Notes: generated by a model not told the origin, from the letters alone. A stretch of DNA of 47,930 nt from Nitriliruptoraceae bacterium (GCA_020832455.1 JAFIEQ010000013.1:1-47930); one strand, 5' to 3'; shown: positions 7,346 through 16,238, counted from the first letter of the stretch. Made by a program: numbers and translations.

Positions 7346-8562
7346 GGCTGCCCCAACCCGATGGCGGGGGTCACCACCCCGGTCAGCGCGGGGGCGTCCG
7401 CACCCAGTGCGGGATGGCGGTCGGTGGCGACGTCGAACGCCAGCGACCGGGCCGCCTCGCCGAGCATGCGCGAGGTCTCCGTGTAGCCCGGATCACCGCC
7501 ACGCATCCGCGTCACCAGCCGCAGAGCCCCGGCATCGGCGACGAAGCGCACCTCGAAGCGGCTGCGTGCCCGCCGCGCGGCGTCGGGGCCCTCCCCGCTC
7601 GACGGCAGCGCGCGCTCCAGCAGCCGCCGGGTCGGTCCGGTGCGCGCCAGGACGGCCGCGGCCCCGATGACCCCGACCCCGGCGACCACGGTGGGCAGCC
7701 GGCGCACGCGGGCGTAGTGCCCGTAGCGGAAGGCCGTCCCGTATCCGGGCAGGACCGCCGCGGACCGACGCACGATCAACGGATCGATCGTCGGGAGCGG
7801 GACGCCCCAGCCGCTGCCTTCGAGCAGTCGGTGCAGCCCCACGTCGACCGTGCGCACGGGACGGACCGGGTCGGGCAGGGTCACGGCGGTTCCCGGAGCC
7901 GGTTCGATCCGGGAGCTCGACCGCGGCCCCTCGGCGATCGCCTCCAGGGCGGAGGCGGCGGTGCCTCCGGAGACCCGACCCTGGCCGCGGACGTAGGCGC
8001 GGATGGTGATCGGTACGTCGTCGGGGAGGTGGGCGACCGTGGCGAACACCCCGAGGTCGTGGGGGACCGAGTCGAACCCGCAGCAGGTCACGATCCGGAT
8101 CCCGGCCGCACGTGCGGCGTCGTCGTAGAGCGACCGGATGCGGGCGACGAACGCCGGCTCCCCGGTGATGTCGGCGTAGTCGGTGCCGGTGTGCACGCAC
8201 GCCTCGACGACGGCTTCGCCGACGCGTCGGTAGGGCCCGACGGTGGTGGCCAGCACCCGTGTCCGGGCCGTCAGCGCGTGCAGCGACGGGTCATCGGTCA
8301 CGTCGGCCACCACGACGTCGGGTCGTGCCGCCGCGCCGTGGCTCGTGGCCAGCTCGTCCGCGATCGCCTCGAGCCGGGCGCGGTCCCGCCCCGCGATCGC
8401 CCACGTCGTCCGCGCGCCCTGCCGGGCATCGTCGGCCGCGGTGGACGCCAGGTGTTCGGCGACGAGCCGGCCCGTGAAGCCGGTCGCGCCGAGCAGCGCG
8501 AGGTCGAACTCGCGTCCGGTGGCCGACCGGGCTGGGGCCTCACCCGCGGGGCTCACAGCCAC
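7285..8562 (-). CDS. saccharopine dehydrogenase / trans-acting enoyl reductase-like protein
   Basis: Protein of 425 aa with an N-terminal Rossmann domain (LALLGATGFTGRLVAEHL) and the layout of the saccharopine dehydrogenase superfamily, closest in my reading to the mycobacterial trans-acting enoyl reductase group. Later landmarks are YADITGEPAFV, CCGFDSVPHDLG and a hydrophobic VVAGVGVIGAAAVLA segment. In mycobacteria such enzymes reduce a double bond during phthiocerol/phenolphthiocerol lipid synthesis. No polyketide genes are nearby, so the local role may differ. GTG 8562 overlaps the stop of the upstream FAD oxidase by 10 nt; a second in-frame GTG at 8556 gives a 4-nt GTGA overlap and may be the real start. 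Translation is coupled either way. Confidence 0.75.
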   Translation of the reverse strand: MAVSPAGEAPARSATGREFDLALLGATGFTGRLVAEHLASTAADDARQGARTTWAIAGRDRARLEAIADELATSHGAAARPDVVVADVTDDPSLHALTARTRVLATTVGPYRRVGEAVVEACVHTGTDYADITGEPAFVARIRSLYDDAARAAGIRIVTCCGFDSVPHDLGVFATVAHLPDDVPITIRAYVRGQGRVSGGTAASALEAIAEGPRSSSRIEPAPGTAVTLPDPVRPVRTVDVGLHRLLEGSGWGVPLPTIDPLIVRRSAAVLPGYGTAFRYGHYARVRRLPTVVAGVGVIGAAAVLARTGPTRRLLERALPSSGEGPDAARRARSRFEVRFVADAGALRLVTRMRGGDPGYTETSRMLGEAARSLAFDVATDRHPALGADAPALTGVVTPAIGLGQPYLERLTALGLGVEVLSSER

Positions 8563-9920
8563 CGTCCCGGGTTCAGGATGCCGGCCGGGTCCAGGGTGCG
8601 TTTGATCGCGCGTTGGACGGCGAGGTTGCCGGCACCGACCTCGCGCTCGAGGAACGGCGCCTTGATGGACCCCACGCCGTGCTCGCCGGTGATCGTCCCG
8701 CCCAGCTCGAGCGCCGCGACGAGGATGTCGTCGAACGCGCGCAGCGCCGCGGCGCGGGCGTCGTCGTCCCCGCGTGGCACCAGCAGCGTCGGGTGCATGT
8801 TGCCGTCGCCGGCGTGGCCGAAGGTGAACACCCGTGCGCCGTGTCGGTCCGCGGCCTTCTCGATGGCTCCCAGCAGCTCCGGGATGCGCGAGCGGGGCAC
8901 GCCGACGTCGTCCCAGATCGGCTCCCCGAGCTCCTCGAGCGCCGGTCCGGCGAGCCGGCGTGCCTGCAGCAGTGCCTCGGATTCCTCTGGGTCATCGGTG
9001 AAGGCGGTGTAGCTCGCTCCGGCCTCGTCGCACAGCGCGGCGGCACGCTCCACCTCGACCCGGCGCAGCGGCTCCGGGCTGTCGGACTGGATCAGCAGCA
9101 GCGCGGCCGCGTCCCGGTCCAACCCCATCCGTGCGTGGTCGTCCACGACCACCACGGTGGCGCGGTCCATGATCTCCATCAGCGACAGCTGCAGTCCGGA
9201 CGCGGTGATGGCCGCCACGGCGTCGCCCGCGGTCCCGAGGGTGGGGAAGAAGGCCACCATCGTGCTGGTGCCGCTCGGCGCGGGTCGCAGCCGCAGCCGG
9301 ATGCGGGTGACGATGCCGAGCGTGCCCTCCGACCCGACGAACAGCCCCGTCAGGTCCAGTCCCGCGACGCCCTTGATGGTGTCGTGCCCGGTCTCGATCA
9401 CGGAACCGTCGGCGAGCACCACCTCGAGACGCTGCACGTAGTCCCGGGTGACCCCGTACTTCACGCAACACAGGCCGCCGGCGTTGGTGGCGATGTTGCC
9501 GCCGATCGAGCAGTAGGCCTTGCTCGCCGGATCCGGGGGGTAGAACAGCCCGTGCGGCGAGGTCGCCGCGGAGATGTCGGCGTTCATCACGCCCGGCTCC
9601 ACGGTGACGGCCTGGTTGGCGCCGTCGATGTCGAGGATGCGGTCCATGCGCTCCAGCGACAGGGTCAGGGCCCCGTCCACCGCCTGCGAGCCGCCGCACA
9701 AGCTCGAGCCGGCGCCACGCGGGACGATGCCGACCCCGTGGGCTCCGGCGATCCGCACGGCAGCCGCGACCTCGGCGGTGGAGGTGGGGAACGCGGCGGC
9801 CACCGGGTGACCCGGCGTCAGCCAGCTGGTGCGGTCGTGCCGGTAGCCCTCGAGCACGTCCGGGTCGGTGACCACCGCCCCGGACGGCAGCGCGGCCGCG
9901 AGTTCGTCGACGAACGGCAT
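8553..9920 (-). CDS. FAD-linked oxidase, GlcD / D-lactate dehydrogenase type
   Basis: Flavoprotein of 455 aa, the usual length for the GlcD / D-2-hydroxyacid dehydrogenase group. The N-terminal FAD-binding domain shows VPRGAGSSLCGG, EPGVMNADI, YPPDPASKAYCSIGGNIATNAGG and FVGSEGTLGIVT. The C-terminal cap has FTFGHAGDGNMHPTL and TGEHGVGSIK. The family oxidises D-lactate, glycolate or a related 2-hydroxy acid and passes electrons to a quinone or partner protein. GlcE and GlcF partners are not nearby, which fits a stand-alone enzyme. The ATG has AGGGAG with a 6-nt spacer, and a TACCCT box lies upstream. It is divergent from ilvE and coupled to the next gene downstream. Confidence 0.9.
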   Translation of the reverse strand: MPFVDELAAALPSGAVVTDPDVLEGYRHDRTSWLTPGHPVAAAFPTSTAEVAAAVRIAGAHGVGIVPRGAGSSLCGGSQAVDGALTLSLERMDRILDIDGANQAVTVEPGVMNADISAATSPHGLFYPPDPASKAYCSIGGNIATNAGGLCCVKYGVTRDYVQRLEVVLADGSVIETGHDTIKGVAGLDLTGLFVGSEGTLGIVTRIRLRLRPAPSGTSTMVAFFPTLGTAGDAVAAITASGLQLSLMEIMDRATVVVVDDHARMGLDRDAAALLLIQSDSPEPLRRVEVERAAALCDEAGASYTAFTDDPEESEALLQARRLAGPALEELGEPIWDDVGVPRSRIPELLGAIEKAADRHGARVFTFGHAGDGNMHPTLLVPRGDDDARAAALRAFDDILVAALELGGTITGEHGVGSIKAPFLEREVGAGNLAVQRAIKRTLDPAGILNPGRWL

Positions 9921-9954
9921 GGGCGGCTCCCTGCTGGCGGCGGGCGTGACCGGC

Positions 9955-10031
9955 AGGGTAGGGCCGGGACGCCGCTGAACCTCACGGACCCGGCACTGGA
10001 CCCGTCCGTCCCGGGCGCCGGACGCTACCGT
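9955..10031. promoter_or_regulatory. divergent -10 boxes, FAD oxidase and ilvE
   Basis: TACCCT on the minus strand (9960-9955) faces the FAD oxidase start. TACCGT on the plus strand (10026-10031) faces the aminotransferase. The 144-bp gap thus holds back-to-back promoters. No -35 consensus is visible. Confidence 0.4.
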
Positions 10032-10064
10032 CTGGGCCTCGTGGCGGACAGGGAGGCCAACGCC

Positions 10065-11132
10065 GTGACCGGGACCGAGGACCACGCGAGCAGCACGTCG
10101 TCGGGCACGTCGCCCGCCGGCGCCGCCACCGGACCCAGCGGTGCGTTCGGCACCGTCGCGGCCCCGTTCATGGTGGTCAGCGAGGCGGTCGACGGCGTCT
10201 ACTCGGCACCGAAGGCCGAGGCGACCGCGGAGGTCGCGATCCACCCCTTCGCCCACGCCCTGCACTACGGCAGCGCCTGCTTCGAGGGGCTCAAGGCCCA
10301 CCGCGGGGTCGACGACGTCGTGCGGCTGTTCCGACACGAGCGTCACGTGGCGCGGATGCGCCGGACGGCGCAGCTGCTGCACCTGCCGCCGCCGCCGGCG
10401 GAGCTGCTCGAACAGGCGATCGTGATGGCGACCGCGGAGAACCTCGAGGTCGCGCCGCCGTCGCCCGGCGCCCTGTACCTGCGCCCGTTGCTGCTGGGCA
10501 CCGAGCCCAACATCGGCGCGGCCGCGGCGCCGTCGGCCACCGCGCTGCTGCTGGTGCTGGCCTCCCCGGTCGGGGACTACTTCGCGGCCGGCGCGGCCGC
10601 GCTGACGCTCAAGCTGGAGACCTCCCTGCCACGGACCACGCCGCAGTTCGGAGAGGCCAAGGCGGGGGCCAACTACGTCATGGCGCTCGGCCCGACGCTC
10701 GCGGCCCGCGCGGAGCACGGGGCCGCGCAGGTGCTGTTCGCGCCGGACGGTGTCGTCCAGGAGACGGGTGCGGCGAACTTCCTGCTGCTCGACGACGGGC
10801 GCGTCGTCACCCCACCGCTGGATTCCTCGTTCCTGCACGGGGTCACCCGGGACTCGATCCTGCAGCTCGCCCGCGACCTCGGCTACCGGGTCGAGGAGCG
10901 TCGGCTCACCGTCGACGAGCTCGTGCGCTGGCCCGGCGAGGCAGCTCTGGCCGGTACGGCCGCGGTCCTCGCCGGGGTCGGCCGGTTGATCACCGATGAC
11001 GGGCCGGTCACCTTCGGTGACGGGACCGCGGGCCCCAACACCACCCGGCTGCGCGAGGCACTCGTCGCCATCCAGCGCGCCGAGCGAGCCGACGCGCACG
11101 GATGGCTGACCGAGGTCCCCGCCGAGCGGTGA
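10065..11132 (+). CDS. ilvE: branched-chain amino acid aminotransferase
   Basis: PLP fold-type IV transaminase of 355 aa, interconverting Leu, Ile and Val with their 2-oxo acids. Key features are HALHYGSACFEGLKAH, the PLP lysine K199 in EAKAGANYV, and QETGAANFLLL followed by the phosphate-cup segment FLHGVTRDSIL. Length and motifs fit the BCAT group rather than D-amino-acid transaminase. The start is GTG 10065, preceded by GGGAGG with an 8-nt spacer; another GTG lies 24 nt upstream without such a site. The first 25 residues are Ser/Thr/Gly-rich and disordered. No other branched-chain genes are adjacent. Confidence 0.9.
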   Translation: MTGTEDHASSTSSGTSPAGAATGPSGAFGTVAAPFMVVSEAVDGVYSAPKAEATAEVAIHPFAHALHYGSACFEGLKAHRGVDDVVRLFRHERHVARMRRTAQLLHLPPPPAELLEQAIVMATAENLEVAPPSPGALYLRPLLLGTEPNIGAAAAPSATALLLVLASPVGDYFAAGAAALTLKLETSLPRTTPQFGEAKAGANYVMALGPTLAARAEHGAAQVLFAPDGVVQETGAANFLLLDDGRVVTPPLDSSFLHGVTRDSILQLARDLGYRVEERRLTVDELVRWPGEAALAGTAAVLAGVGRLITDDGPVTFGDGTAGPNTTRLREALVAIQRAERADAHGWLTEVPAER

Positions 11133-11153
11133 CGGGTCCCGACCCGCGGTCGT

Positions 11154-12095
11154 TCAGGGCATCGCCAGGCCGTGGGACACCCCGGTCAGTTCCTCGGTCG
11201 CCGTCCACAGCGCAGCGGCCAGCCCGGGGTCGCGAGCCGCGCTGGAGCGGTCGACCTCGGTGGGGAAGCCGCGCATCTGACCGGGCCCGTCCGGGCCCCA
11301 GTAGGACCCGCCGGGGACGTCGGGGGCGACGGTGGCGTAGAGCTGGGGCAGCACCCCCCGCGATGCCGGCTGCGCGATCACGCGGTTGCCCAGGCCCGAC
11401 AGCACCCCGGTCGCCCGGGATCGCAGCCCGCCGCCCATCGTCGGCCCGGTGGTCTGCAGGGCGGTGTTCGCGTAGCCCGGGTGCGCGGCGACGGCGATCG
11501 CGGTGTGGCCGCTGGCCTCCAAGCGGCGCTGCAGCTCCGCGGTGTACAGCAGGTTCGCGAGCTTCGAGCGGCCGTAGGCGGGCCAGCGCCGGTAGGTCGT
11601 GCGCTCCCAGTTGAGGTCCGCGAGGTCGATGCCCCCGATCCGGTGCGCACCGGAGGACACCACGACCACGGGCCCCTGTGCCTCGAGCACCGCGGGCAGC
11701 ACACCCGCCACGAAGGCGGCGTGGCCGAGGTGGTTCACCCCGAACTGCAGCTCGAACCCGTCGCGGGTCCGGGTGAGCGGGGGCGCCATGATCCCGGCGT
11801 TGGCGACGATCGCGTCGATCCGCCCGTGCCGGTCCAGCAGCGTCGCGGCAGCCGCGGCGACGCTGGTCAGGTCGGCGAGGTCGAGCGGCAGGTTCTCCAT
11901 CGAGGCCGCCGGCGTGCGGTGGTGGATGCGGTCCATGACCTCGGCGGTCTTGGTCGCGGAGCGGGTCGCGAGCACGACGTGGGCCCCGCGGGTCGCGAGC
12001 GCGATGGTGGTCGCCTCACCCAACCCGGAGCTGGCACCGGTGACCACGTAGGTGTGGCCGTGCAGGTCGGGGACGTCGTCGGCGGTCCAGGGCAT
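11154..12095 (-). CDS. SDR-family oxidoreductase (retinol-dehydrogenase-like)
   Basis: SDR of 313 aa in the group annotated as retinol dehydrogenase or protochlorophyllide-reductase-like. The cofactor loop is TGASSGLG near residue 20, followed by NAGIM, VVVVSSGAHRIG and the catalytic YGRSK. The FGVNHLGHAAF segment and the C-terminal W-G-P-DG patch are typical of this subfamily. The ATG at 12093-12095 has GAGG about 9 nt upstream. It is transcribed away from the heliorhodopsin gene across a shared 192-bp gap. The family name and that neighbour tempt one to link it to retinal, but these enzymes act on many substrates, so the link is only a guess. Confidence 0.8.
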   Translation of the reverse strand: MPWTADDVPDLHGHTYVVTGASSGLGEATTIALATRGAHVVLATRSATKTAEVMDRIHHRTPAASMENLPLDLADLTSVAAAAATLLDRHGRIDAIVANAGIMAPPLTRTRDGFELQFGVNHLGHAAFVAGVLPAVLEAQGPVVVVSSGAHRIGGIDLADLNWERTTYRRWPAYGRSKLANLLYTAELQRRLEASGHTAIAVAAHPGYANTALQTTGPTMGGGLRSRATGVLSGLGNRVIAQPASRGVLPQLYATVAPDVPGGSYWGPDGPGQMRGFPTEVDRSSAARDPGLAAALWTATEELTGVSHGLAMP

Positions 12096-12178
12096 GAGGT
12101 GGGCCTCGTCGGTCGGGATCGGTCGGGGTCGTTCGGGCCGGGTTCGGGTGCGCGCGACCCGCTGGTGCGGTACCCCCG

Positions 12179-12199
12179 ACCATACGACCATCGAACGAT
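12179..12199. promoter_or_regulatory. possible operator between SDR and heliorhodopsin genes
   Basis: TATGGT on the minus strand (12184-12179) is a candidate -10 for the SDR. Next to it ATCG-AA-CGAT (12190-12199) is a perfect short inverted repeat in the middle of the divergent gap. A shared regulator could bind here, but such 10-bp repeats are common by chance. Confidence 0.25.
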
Positions 12200-12287
12200 C
12201 GCGAACACCGGGCGGCCACGCCGACGCGAACCGGGTGGTGCGACGTCGAGCGGGGTCCTCACCGGGCCTGCGCGGGAGGGACCGGAC

Positions 12288-13070
12288 ATGACCACGAGCA
12301 CGACCACGACCCCACCACGTGAGGTGCGCTACGCGCGGCTGCGCCGCTTCAACGTCGTCGTGGGGCTGCTGCACCTCGGCCAGGCGGTGGTCCTGCTCGC
12401 GCTGGCCAACGACCTCGCCCTGCCCGTGTTCGCGACGTTCCTCGAGGACGATCCGGTGGAGCAACAGGGGATCGGGACCCCGGAGCTGATCTTCGAGCTG
12501 CCGATCGCGGTGCTGGTCGCGATCTTCGTGCTGTTCGCGGCCGCCGACCACCTGCTGGTCGCCGCACCGCGGATCAAGGACTGGTACGAGCGCAAGCTCG
12601 ACGCCCGCGCCAACTACGCCCGCTGGATCGAGTACTCGGTCTCCTCGTCGATCATGATCGTGCTGATCGCGGCGTTCGTCGGGATCTGGGACCTGGCCGC
12701 GGTGGTGGCGATCTTCGCGGTGAACACCACCATGATCCTGTTCGGGCTGCTGTGGGAGCGCACGGTGACGCCGGGGCCCGGCGCCGACTGGTCGGCCTTC
12801 TGGTTCGGCACCTTCGCCGGCGCGGTGCCCTGGGCGATCCTGGGGTACTACCTGTTCGCGCCCGACGCGGACATCCCCGGCTTCGTCTACGCCATCTACG
12901 GGTTCCAGCTGGTGCTGTTCTGGTCGTTCGCGGCCAACATGGCCCTGCAGTACGCCCAGGTCGGGCGCTGGCGCGACTACATCTTCGGGGAGTACGCCTA
13001 CATCGTGCTCAGCCTGGCGGCGAAGACGCTGCTCGCCTGGCTGATCTTCGGCAACGTGCTGCGGAGCTGA
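12288..13070 (+). CDS. heliorhodopsin
   Basis: Seven-helix retinal protein of 260 aa of the heliorhodopsin family, whose N-terminus faces the cytoplasm, opposite to type-1 rhodopsins. The Schiff-base lysine is K246 in LSLAAKTLLAW in the last helix. The counterion glutamate is E115 in ARWIEYSVSSS, the family hallmark. H29 (GLLHLGQ), H88 (AAADHLL) and S242 match the conserved cavity residues, so all parts needed to bind retinal and cycle are present. Heliorhodopsins show slow photocycles and no proven pumping; a sensory or enzyme-coupled role is suspected. The ATG has GGGAGGG 7 nt upstream. No retinal-forming oxygenase or carotenoid gene lies in the window, so chromophore supply must come from elsewhere. 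Confidence 0.95.
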   Translation: MTTSTTTTPPREVRYARLRRFNVVVGLLHLGQAVVLLALANDLALPVFATFLEDDPVEQQGIGTPELIFELPIAVLVAIFVLFAAADHLLVAAPRIKDWYERKLDARANYARWIEYSVSSSIMIVLIAAFVGIWDLAAVVAIFAVNTTMILFGLLWERTVTPGPGADWSAFWFGTFAGAVPWAILGYYLFAPDADIPGFVYAIYGFQLVLFWSFAANMALQYAQVGRWRDYIFGEYAYIVLSLAAKTLLAWLIFGNVLRS

Positions 13071-13138
13071 CCCGACGGCCCGCCGGCCGGGCTGCTCCGG
13101 TACCCCCTCGGTCGACCCCCGGCCGGTCCGGCGCGCAT

Positions 13139-13144
13139 TAGCCT
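13139..13144 (+). promoter_or_regulatory. -10 box for plsC-like gene
   Basis: TAGCCT lies 35 nt before the GTG start of the acyltransferase and fits the local TANNNT promoter pattern. It implies that plsC has its own promoter and is not simply read through from heliorhodopsin. Confidence 0.35.
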
Positions 13145-13179
13145 CGGGCGGGCAGCGTCCGCCGACCGAGGATCCGATC

Positions 13180-14028
13180 GTGGCCAACCCCGTCTACGCC
13201 TCGATCATCGGCGCGTGCATCACCTCGTTCCAGCTGTTGCGCTGGAAGGTCGACGTCCAGGGCAGCCAGTACATCCCGCCGATCGGTGGGGCGGTGATCG
13301 CCACGAACCACGTCGGCTACCTCGACTTCGTGTTCTCCGGCTACGGGGTGCGCGAGCAGGGCAAGCGCCGGCTGCGATTCGTGGCCAAGCGCGAGGTGTT
13401 CGACCATCCGGTCACCGGTCCGCTGATGCGCGCCATGGGCCACGTGCCCGTCGACCGCGGCGGCAACACCGGCGCCGCGTTGGCCGAGGTCGCCCGCAAC
13501 CTGCAGGCCGGCGAGTTGGTCGGGATGTTCCCCGAGGGGACGATCTCCACCTCGTTCGTGCCGTTGGCCGGCCGTCCCGGCGCGGTCCGGATGGCGATGG
13601 ACGCGGAGGTCCCGCTGATCCCGGGCGCCGTCTGGGGGACCCAGCGCATCTTCACCAAGGGCCGCAAGGTGAGGCCGGCTGTGGGCACCCACATCACCGT
13701 GCGGTTCGGGCCGGCGGTCTCCTACCGCGCCGACGAGGACGCGATCGACGTCCACGAGCGGCTGATGGGTGCCATCGGTGCGCTGGTCGACGAGGCGCAG
13801 CGCACCTACCCACAGCGCCCCGAGGACGACGCGGACCGCTGGTGGTTGCCCGCCCACCTCGGCGGGACGGCGCCCACCCCGGACGAGGCGCGCCTCGTCG
13901 CCGAACAGGAGGCCGCGGAGCGTCGGGCCCGGCGTCGGGGATCGAGCGCGAGCGGCACGACGCCGTCGTCGAGCGCGGCCGCCGACGCCGACGATGCGGA
14001 CGACGCCGGGCCCTCGGCCCCCGCGTGA
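13180..14028 (+). CDS. plsC: 1-acyl-glycerol-3-phosphate acyltransferase family protein
   Basis: PlsC-type acyltransferase of 282 aa. The catalytic NHxxxxD motif is NHVGYLD (H44, D49) and the substrate-binding FPEGT is at 117-121. Two more family blocks are visible: FVAKREVFDHPVTGPLMRAMGHVPVDR and PLIPGAVWGTQR. The expected reaction moves an acyl group from acyl-CoA or acyl-ACP to lysophosphatidate at the membrane. The last 45 residues are a low-complexity Ala/Asp/Ser tail outside the domain. GTG 13180 has GAGG with an 8-nt spacer. The stop overlaps the start of the RNA methyltransferase by 4 nt (GTGA). Confidence 0.85.
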   Translation: MANPVYASIIGACITSFQLLRWKVDVQGSQYIPPIGGAVIATNHVGYLDFVFSGYGVREQGKRRLRFVAKREVFDHPVTGPLMRAMGHVPVDRGGNTGAALAEVARNLQAGELVGMFPEGTISTSFVPLAGRPGAVRMAMDAEVPLIPGAVWGTQRIFTKGRKVRPAVGTHITVRFGPAVSYRADEDAIDVHERLMGAIGALVDEAQRTYPQRPEDDADRWWLPAHLGGTAPTPDEARLVAEQEAAERRARRRGSSASGTTPSSSAAADADDADDAGPSAPA

Positions 14029-14906
14029 CGCCGAGCGCCCCCGGCGCGTCGTCCGACCCGGGCCGCGGGTCGACGGGCGCGGCCCGCAGCACGTCGGGCA
14101 CGGCCCGCGTGATCCGCATCACCGATCCGCAGGACGAGCGGCTCGCGGACTACGCCGCACTGACCGACGCGGCGCTGCGCAAGCGCTACGAGCACCAGCA
14201 CGGTGTCCTGATCGCGGAGGGGCCGAACCCGGTGCGCGAGGTGGTCGCCTCGGCCTACCCGTTGCGTTCGGTGCTCATCGCCGAGGAGCGTCTGTCCGCG
14301 ATGGCGGACGTGCTCGCGGCCATCGATGCCCCCGTCTACGTCGTCGACCGCGATCTGCTCTACGAGGTGGTGCGCTTCAAGCTGCACCAGGGCGTGATCG
14401 CCTGTGCGGGCCGGCTGCCGCCCGCGGAACCGTCGACCGTGACGGCCGCCGCGCAGCGGCTCGCGGTGCTCGAGGGCGTCGGCGATCACGAGAACCTCGG
14501 CACCCTGTTCCGCTCGGCGCGGGCGCTCGCCATCGACGCCGTCGTGCTCGGACCGGGCTGCGCGGACCCGCTCTACCGGCGCAGCGTCCGGGTCTCCATG
14601 GGCCACGTCCTGCACGTCGCGCACACCCGGGTGCCCGACATCGTCGAGGTGCAACGCGACCTGCAGGCCGACGGCATCACCACCCTGGCCCTGACCCCCG
14701 CCGCGGACGCGACCGACCTGCGCGACCTCGAACTCCCGGCCGGTGCCCGCACCGCCGTGCTGCTCGGCGCGGAGGGACCGGGTCTCAGCGACGCCGCGCT
14801 CGCGGCCGCCGATCACCGCGTACGGATCGCGATGCACGCCGGGGTCGACTCGCTCAACGTCGCGATGGCCGCGACGGTCGCCTTCGCCCACCTCGCCCCC
14901 CGCTGA
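14025..14906 (+). CDS. TrmH/SpoU-family RNA methyltransferase
   Basis: SPOUT-class methyltransferase of 293 aa that should 2'-O-methylate a ribose in tRNA or rRNA using SAM. An N-terminal substrate-binding domain (KRYEHQHGVLIAEGPNPVREVV, close to the eL30-like domain of TrmH/RlmB relatives) precedes the SpoU domain. The three family motifs are clear: DHENLGTLFRSARA, LLGAEGPGLS and SLNVAMAATVAF. These three motifs make the deep trefoil knot that binds SAM. GTG 14025 overlaps the plsC stop; a second GTG at 14109 (VIRITDPQDER) would drop a disordered 28-residue head and is plausible. The exact RNA target cannot be told. Confidence 0.85.
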   Translation: MTPSAPGASSDPGRGSTGAARSTSGTARVIRITDPQDERLADYAALTDAALRKRYEHQHGVLIAEGPNPVREVVASAYPLRSVLIAEERLSAMADVLAAIDAPVYVVDRDLLYEVVRFKLHQGVIACAGRLPPAEPSTVTAAAQRLAVLEGVGDHENLGTLFRSARALAIDAVVLGPGCADPLYRRSVRVSMGHVLHVAHTRVPDIVEVQRDLQADGITTLALTPAADATDLRDLELPAGARTAVLLGAEGPGLSDAALAAADHRVRIAMHAGVDSLNVAMAATVAFAHLAPR

Positions 14907-15021
14907 GGGCACCGCCCGTGCGCCATCGCCCCGGCGCCACCGCTCGCGTCCCACCGCTCGCGTCCGGTGGACCGGGCCGCCCCACCGGTGGATGATGTCC
15001 CCGGCGGTCAGGGAGGCGGGC

Positions 15022-15952
15022 ATGGGTCGAGTCGAGCGTGGGCGGGCCGCGCAGCGCGCCCGGCTCGAGGCGGCGGAGTCCGAGGTCTTCGCCCACTACC
15101 GCGTCGAGGCCACCTCGGAGGCGCTCGTGCTCGCCGACCCGGCGGTCACGACGCGGGTCGTGCGGCTCGGGTCCGGACCGGCCACCGTGCTGCTCCACGG
15201 CGGTGGGATGACCTCGACGGTCTGGGCGCCACTGCTGCCGTACCTGCGCGGTCGCTCGCTGTACCTCGTCGACCTGCCGGGCTGCGGTCCCGGGGATGCG
15301 TTCGACTACCGGGGGGGTCGACCTGCCCCGGCACCAGAGCGCGTTCGTCGGATCGGTCCTCGACGCGCTGGAACTGGAGCAGCCCGCCCTGGTCGGTGCG
15401 TCGCTCGGGGGTTGGTTCGCGCTTCGCTTCGCGGTCGATCACCCCGAGCGCATCGCGGCGCTGGCGCTGATCACCGCGCCGGCGATGGCGTTGCCCGGCG
15501 CGCGCATGCCACTCGTCATGGCGTTGCCCAGCACCTGGCTCGGGCGGCAGCTCGGGGCCGTGTCCCCGCCGCCCTCGGCGAGGATGATGCGTCGGACGCT
15601 GGCGTCGATCGGTGGCAAGGGATCGGTCGACGGGGCCCCGAACGCCATGTTCGAGGCGTTGGGTGCCGCGATGTCGCTCGCCACCCCGACCGTCGCGACC
15701 CTCGACATGTGTCGGTGGCGCACGCCGCACGCGCACCTGCAGGTGACCGACGCGGAGCTGGCGGCCTGCCCGGTACCCGTGCTGCTGGTGTGGGGTGAGC
15801 AGGACATCGTGCAGGGCCCCGAGGCGGGGGCCCGGGCCGCTCGCGTGCTCCCGCACGGTCGGCTCGAGGTGCTGCCAGGCGGTCACGGCCTGTGGTTCGA
15901 GCACCCGCAGCGGTGCGGTGCGCTCCTCAGCGACTTCCTGGGGACCGCGTGA
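15022..15952 (+). pseudogene. alpha/beta hydrolase, frameshifted in a G7 run
   Basis: An alpha/beta-hydrolase gene split across two frames. The first part, from ATG 15022 (GGGAGG, 5-nt spacer), encodes the N-terminus with the oxyanion loop LLHGGGMTSTVW and VDLPGCGPGDAFDYRG. At 15311-15317 there is a run of seven G. Removing one G restores RGVDLPRHQSAFVG and joins to the rest, which holds the nucleophile elbow GASLGGW, an acid in LLVWGEQDIV and the catalytic His in PGGHGLWF. The repaired protein would be about 309 aa, a normal length. Either a single-base sequencing error, a true null mutation or a phase-variable tract would explain it. The substrate is unknown. Confidence 0.75.
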
Positions 15953-16129
15953 GGGCGGCCGGCCCCCGTCGGCGTCCCCGCGTGATCGCGCTGGGGAGCA
16001 GTCGCGCGCCCGACGGGCTGCAACGGCCGCGGTTATGCACTGCTATGGGTCGCGGTCCAGCGGCCGCGGCGCTGACGGGAGTCCAACGCTGCAGCACGGC
16101 CCGCGACCTCCGCGAGGCAGGCAGCGTGG

Positions 16130-16172
16130 TTGCGTAGCGATCGCCGCACCCAGCGCGGCCATCGCTACGCAA
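16130..16172. repeat. 12-bp inverted repeat with 19-nt loop
   Basis: TTGCGTAGCGAT (16130-16141) is exactly repeated in inverse as ATCGCTACGCAA (16161-16172). No T-run follows, so a classical terminator is unlikely. The TTGCGTA half-site also occurs, inverted, in the higBA operator region, so this could be a second binding site for the same antitoxin or the end of a lost mobile element. Confidence 0.55.
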
Positions 16173-16238
16173 CGCCAGTGATGGCCAACCGCTAGAGCGA
16201 GTCCGGGCTGGTGTCGTCCCGCTCGACTGTTGCGGCGG

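Noticed and set aside
12288-13070. Proton-pumping type-1 rhodopsin
   Set aside because: The WIEYS counterion helix and the LSLAAK lysine segment are those of heliorhodopsin, and the DTE-type pump motif is missing.
15311-15317. Programmed ribosomal frameshift in the hydrolase
   Set aside because: The G7 run lacks a clear slippery heptamer with downstream structure, and one-base homopolymer error or mutation is simpler.
16054-16080. CGGCCGCGG repeats as an attachment site
   Set aside because: Short GC palindromes are expected by chance at this composition, and no integrase is present.
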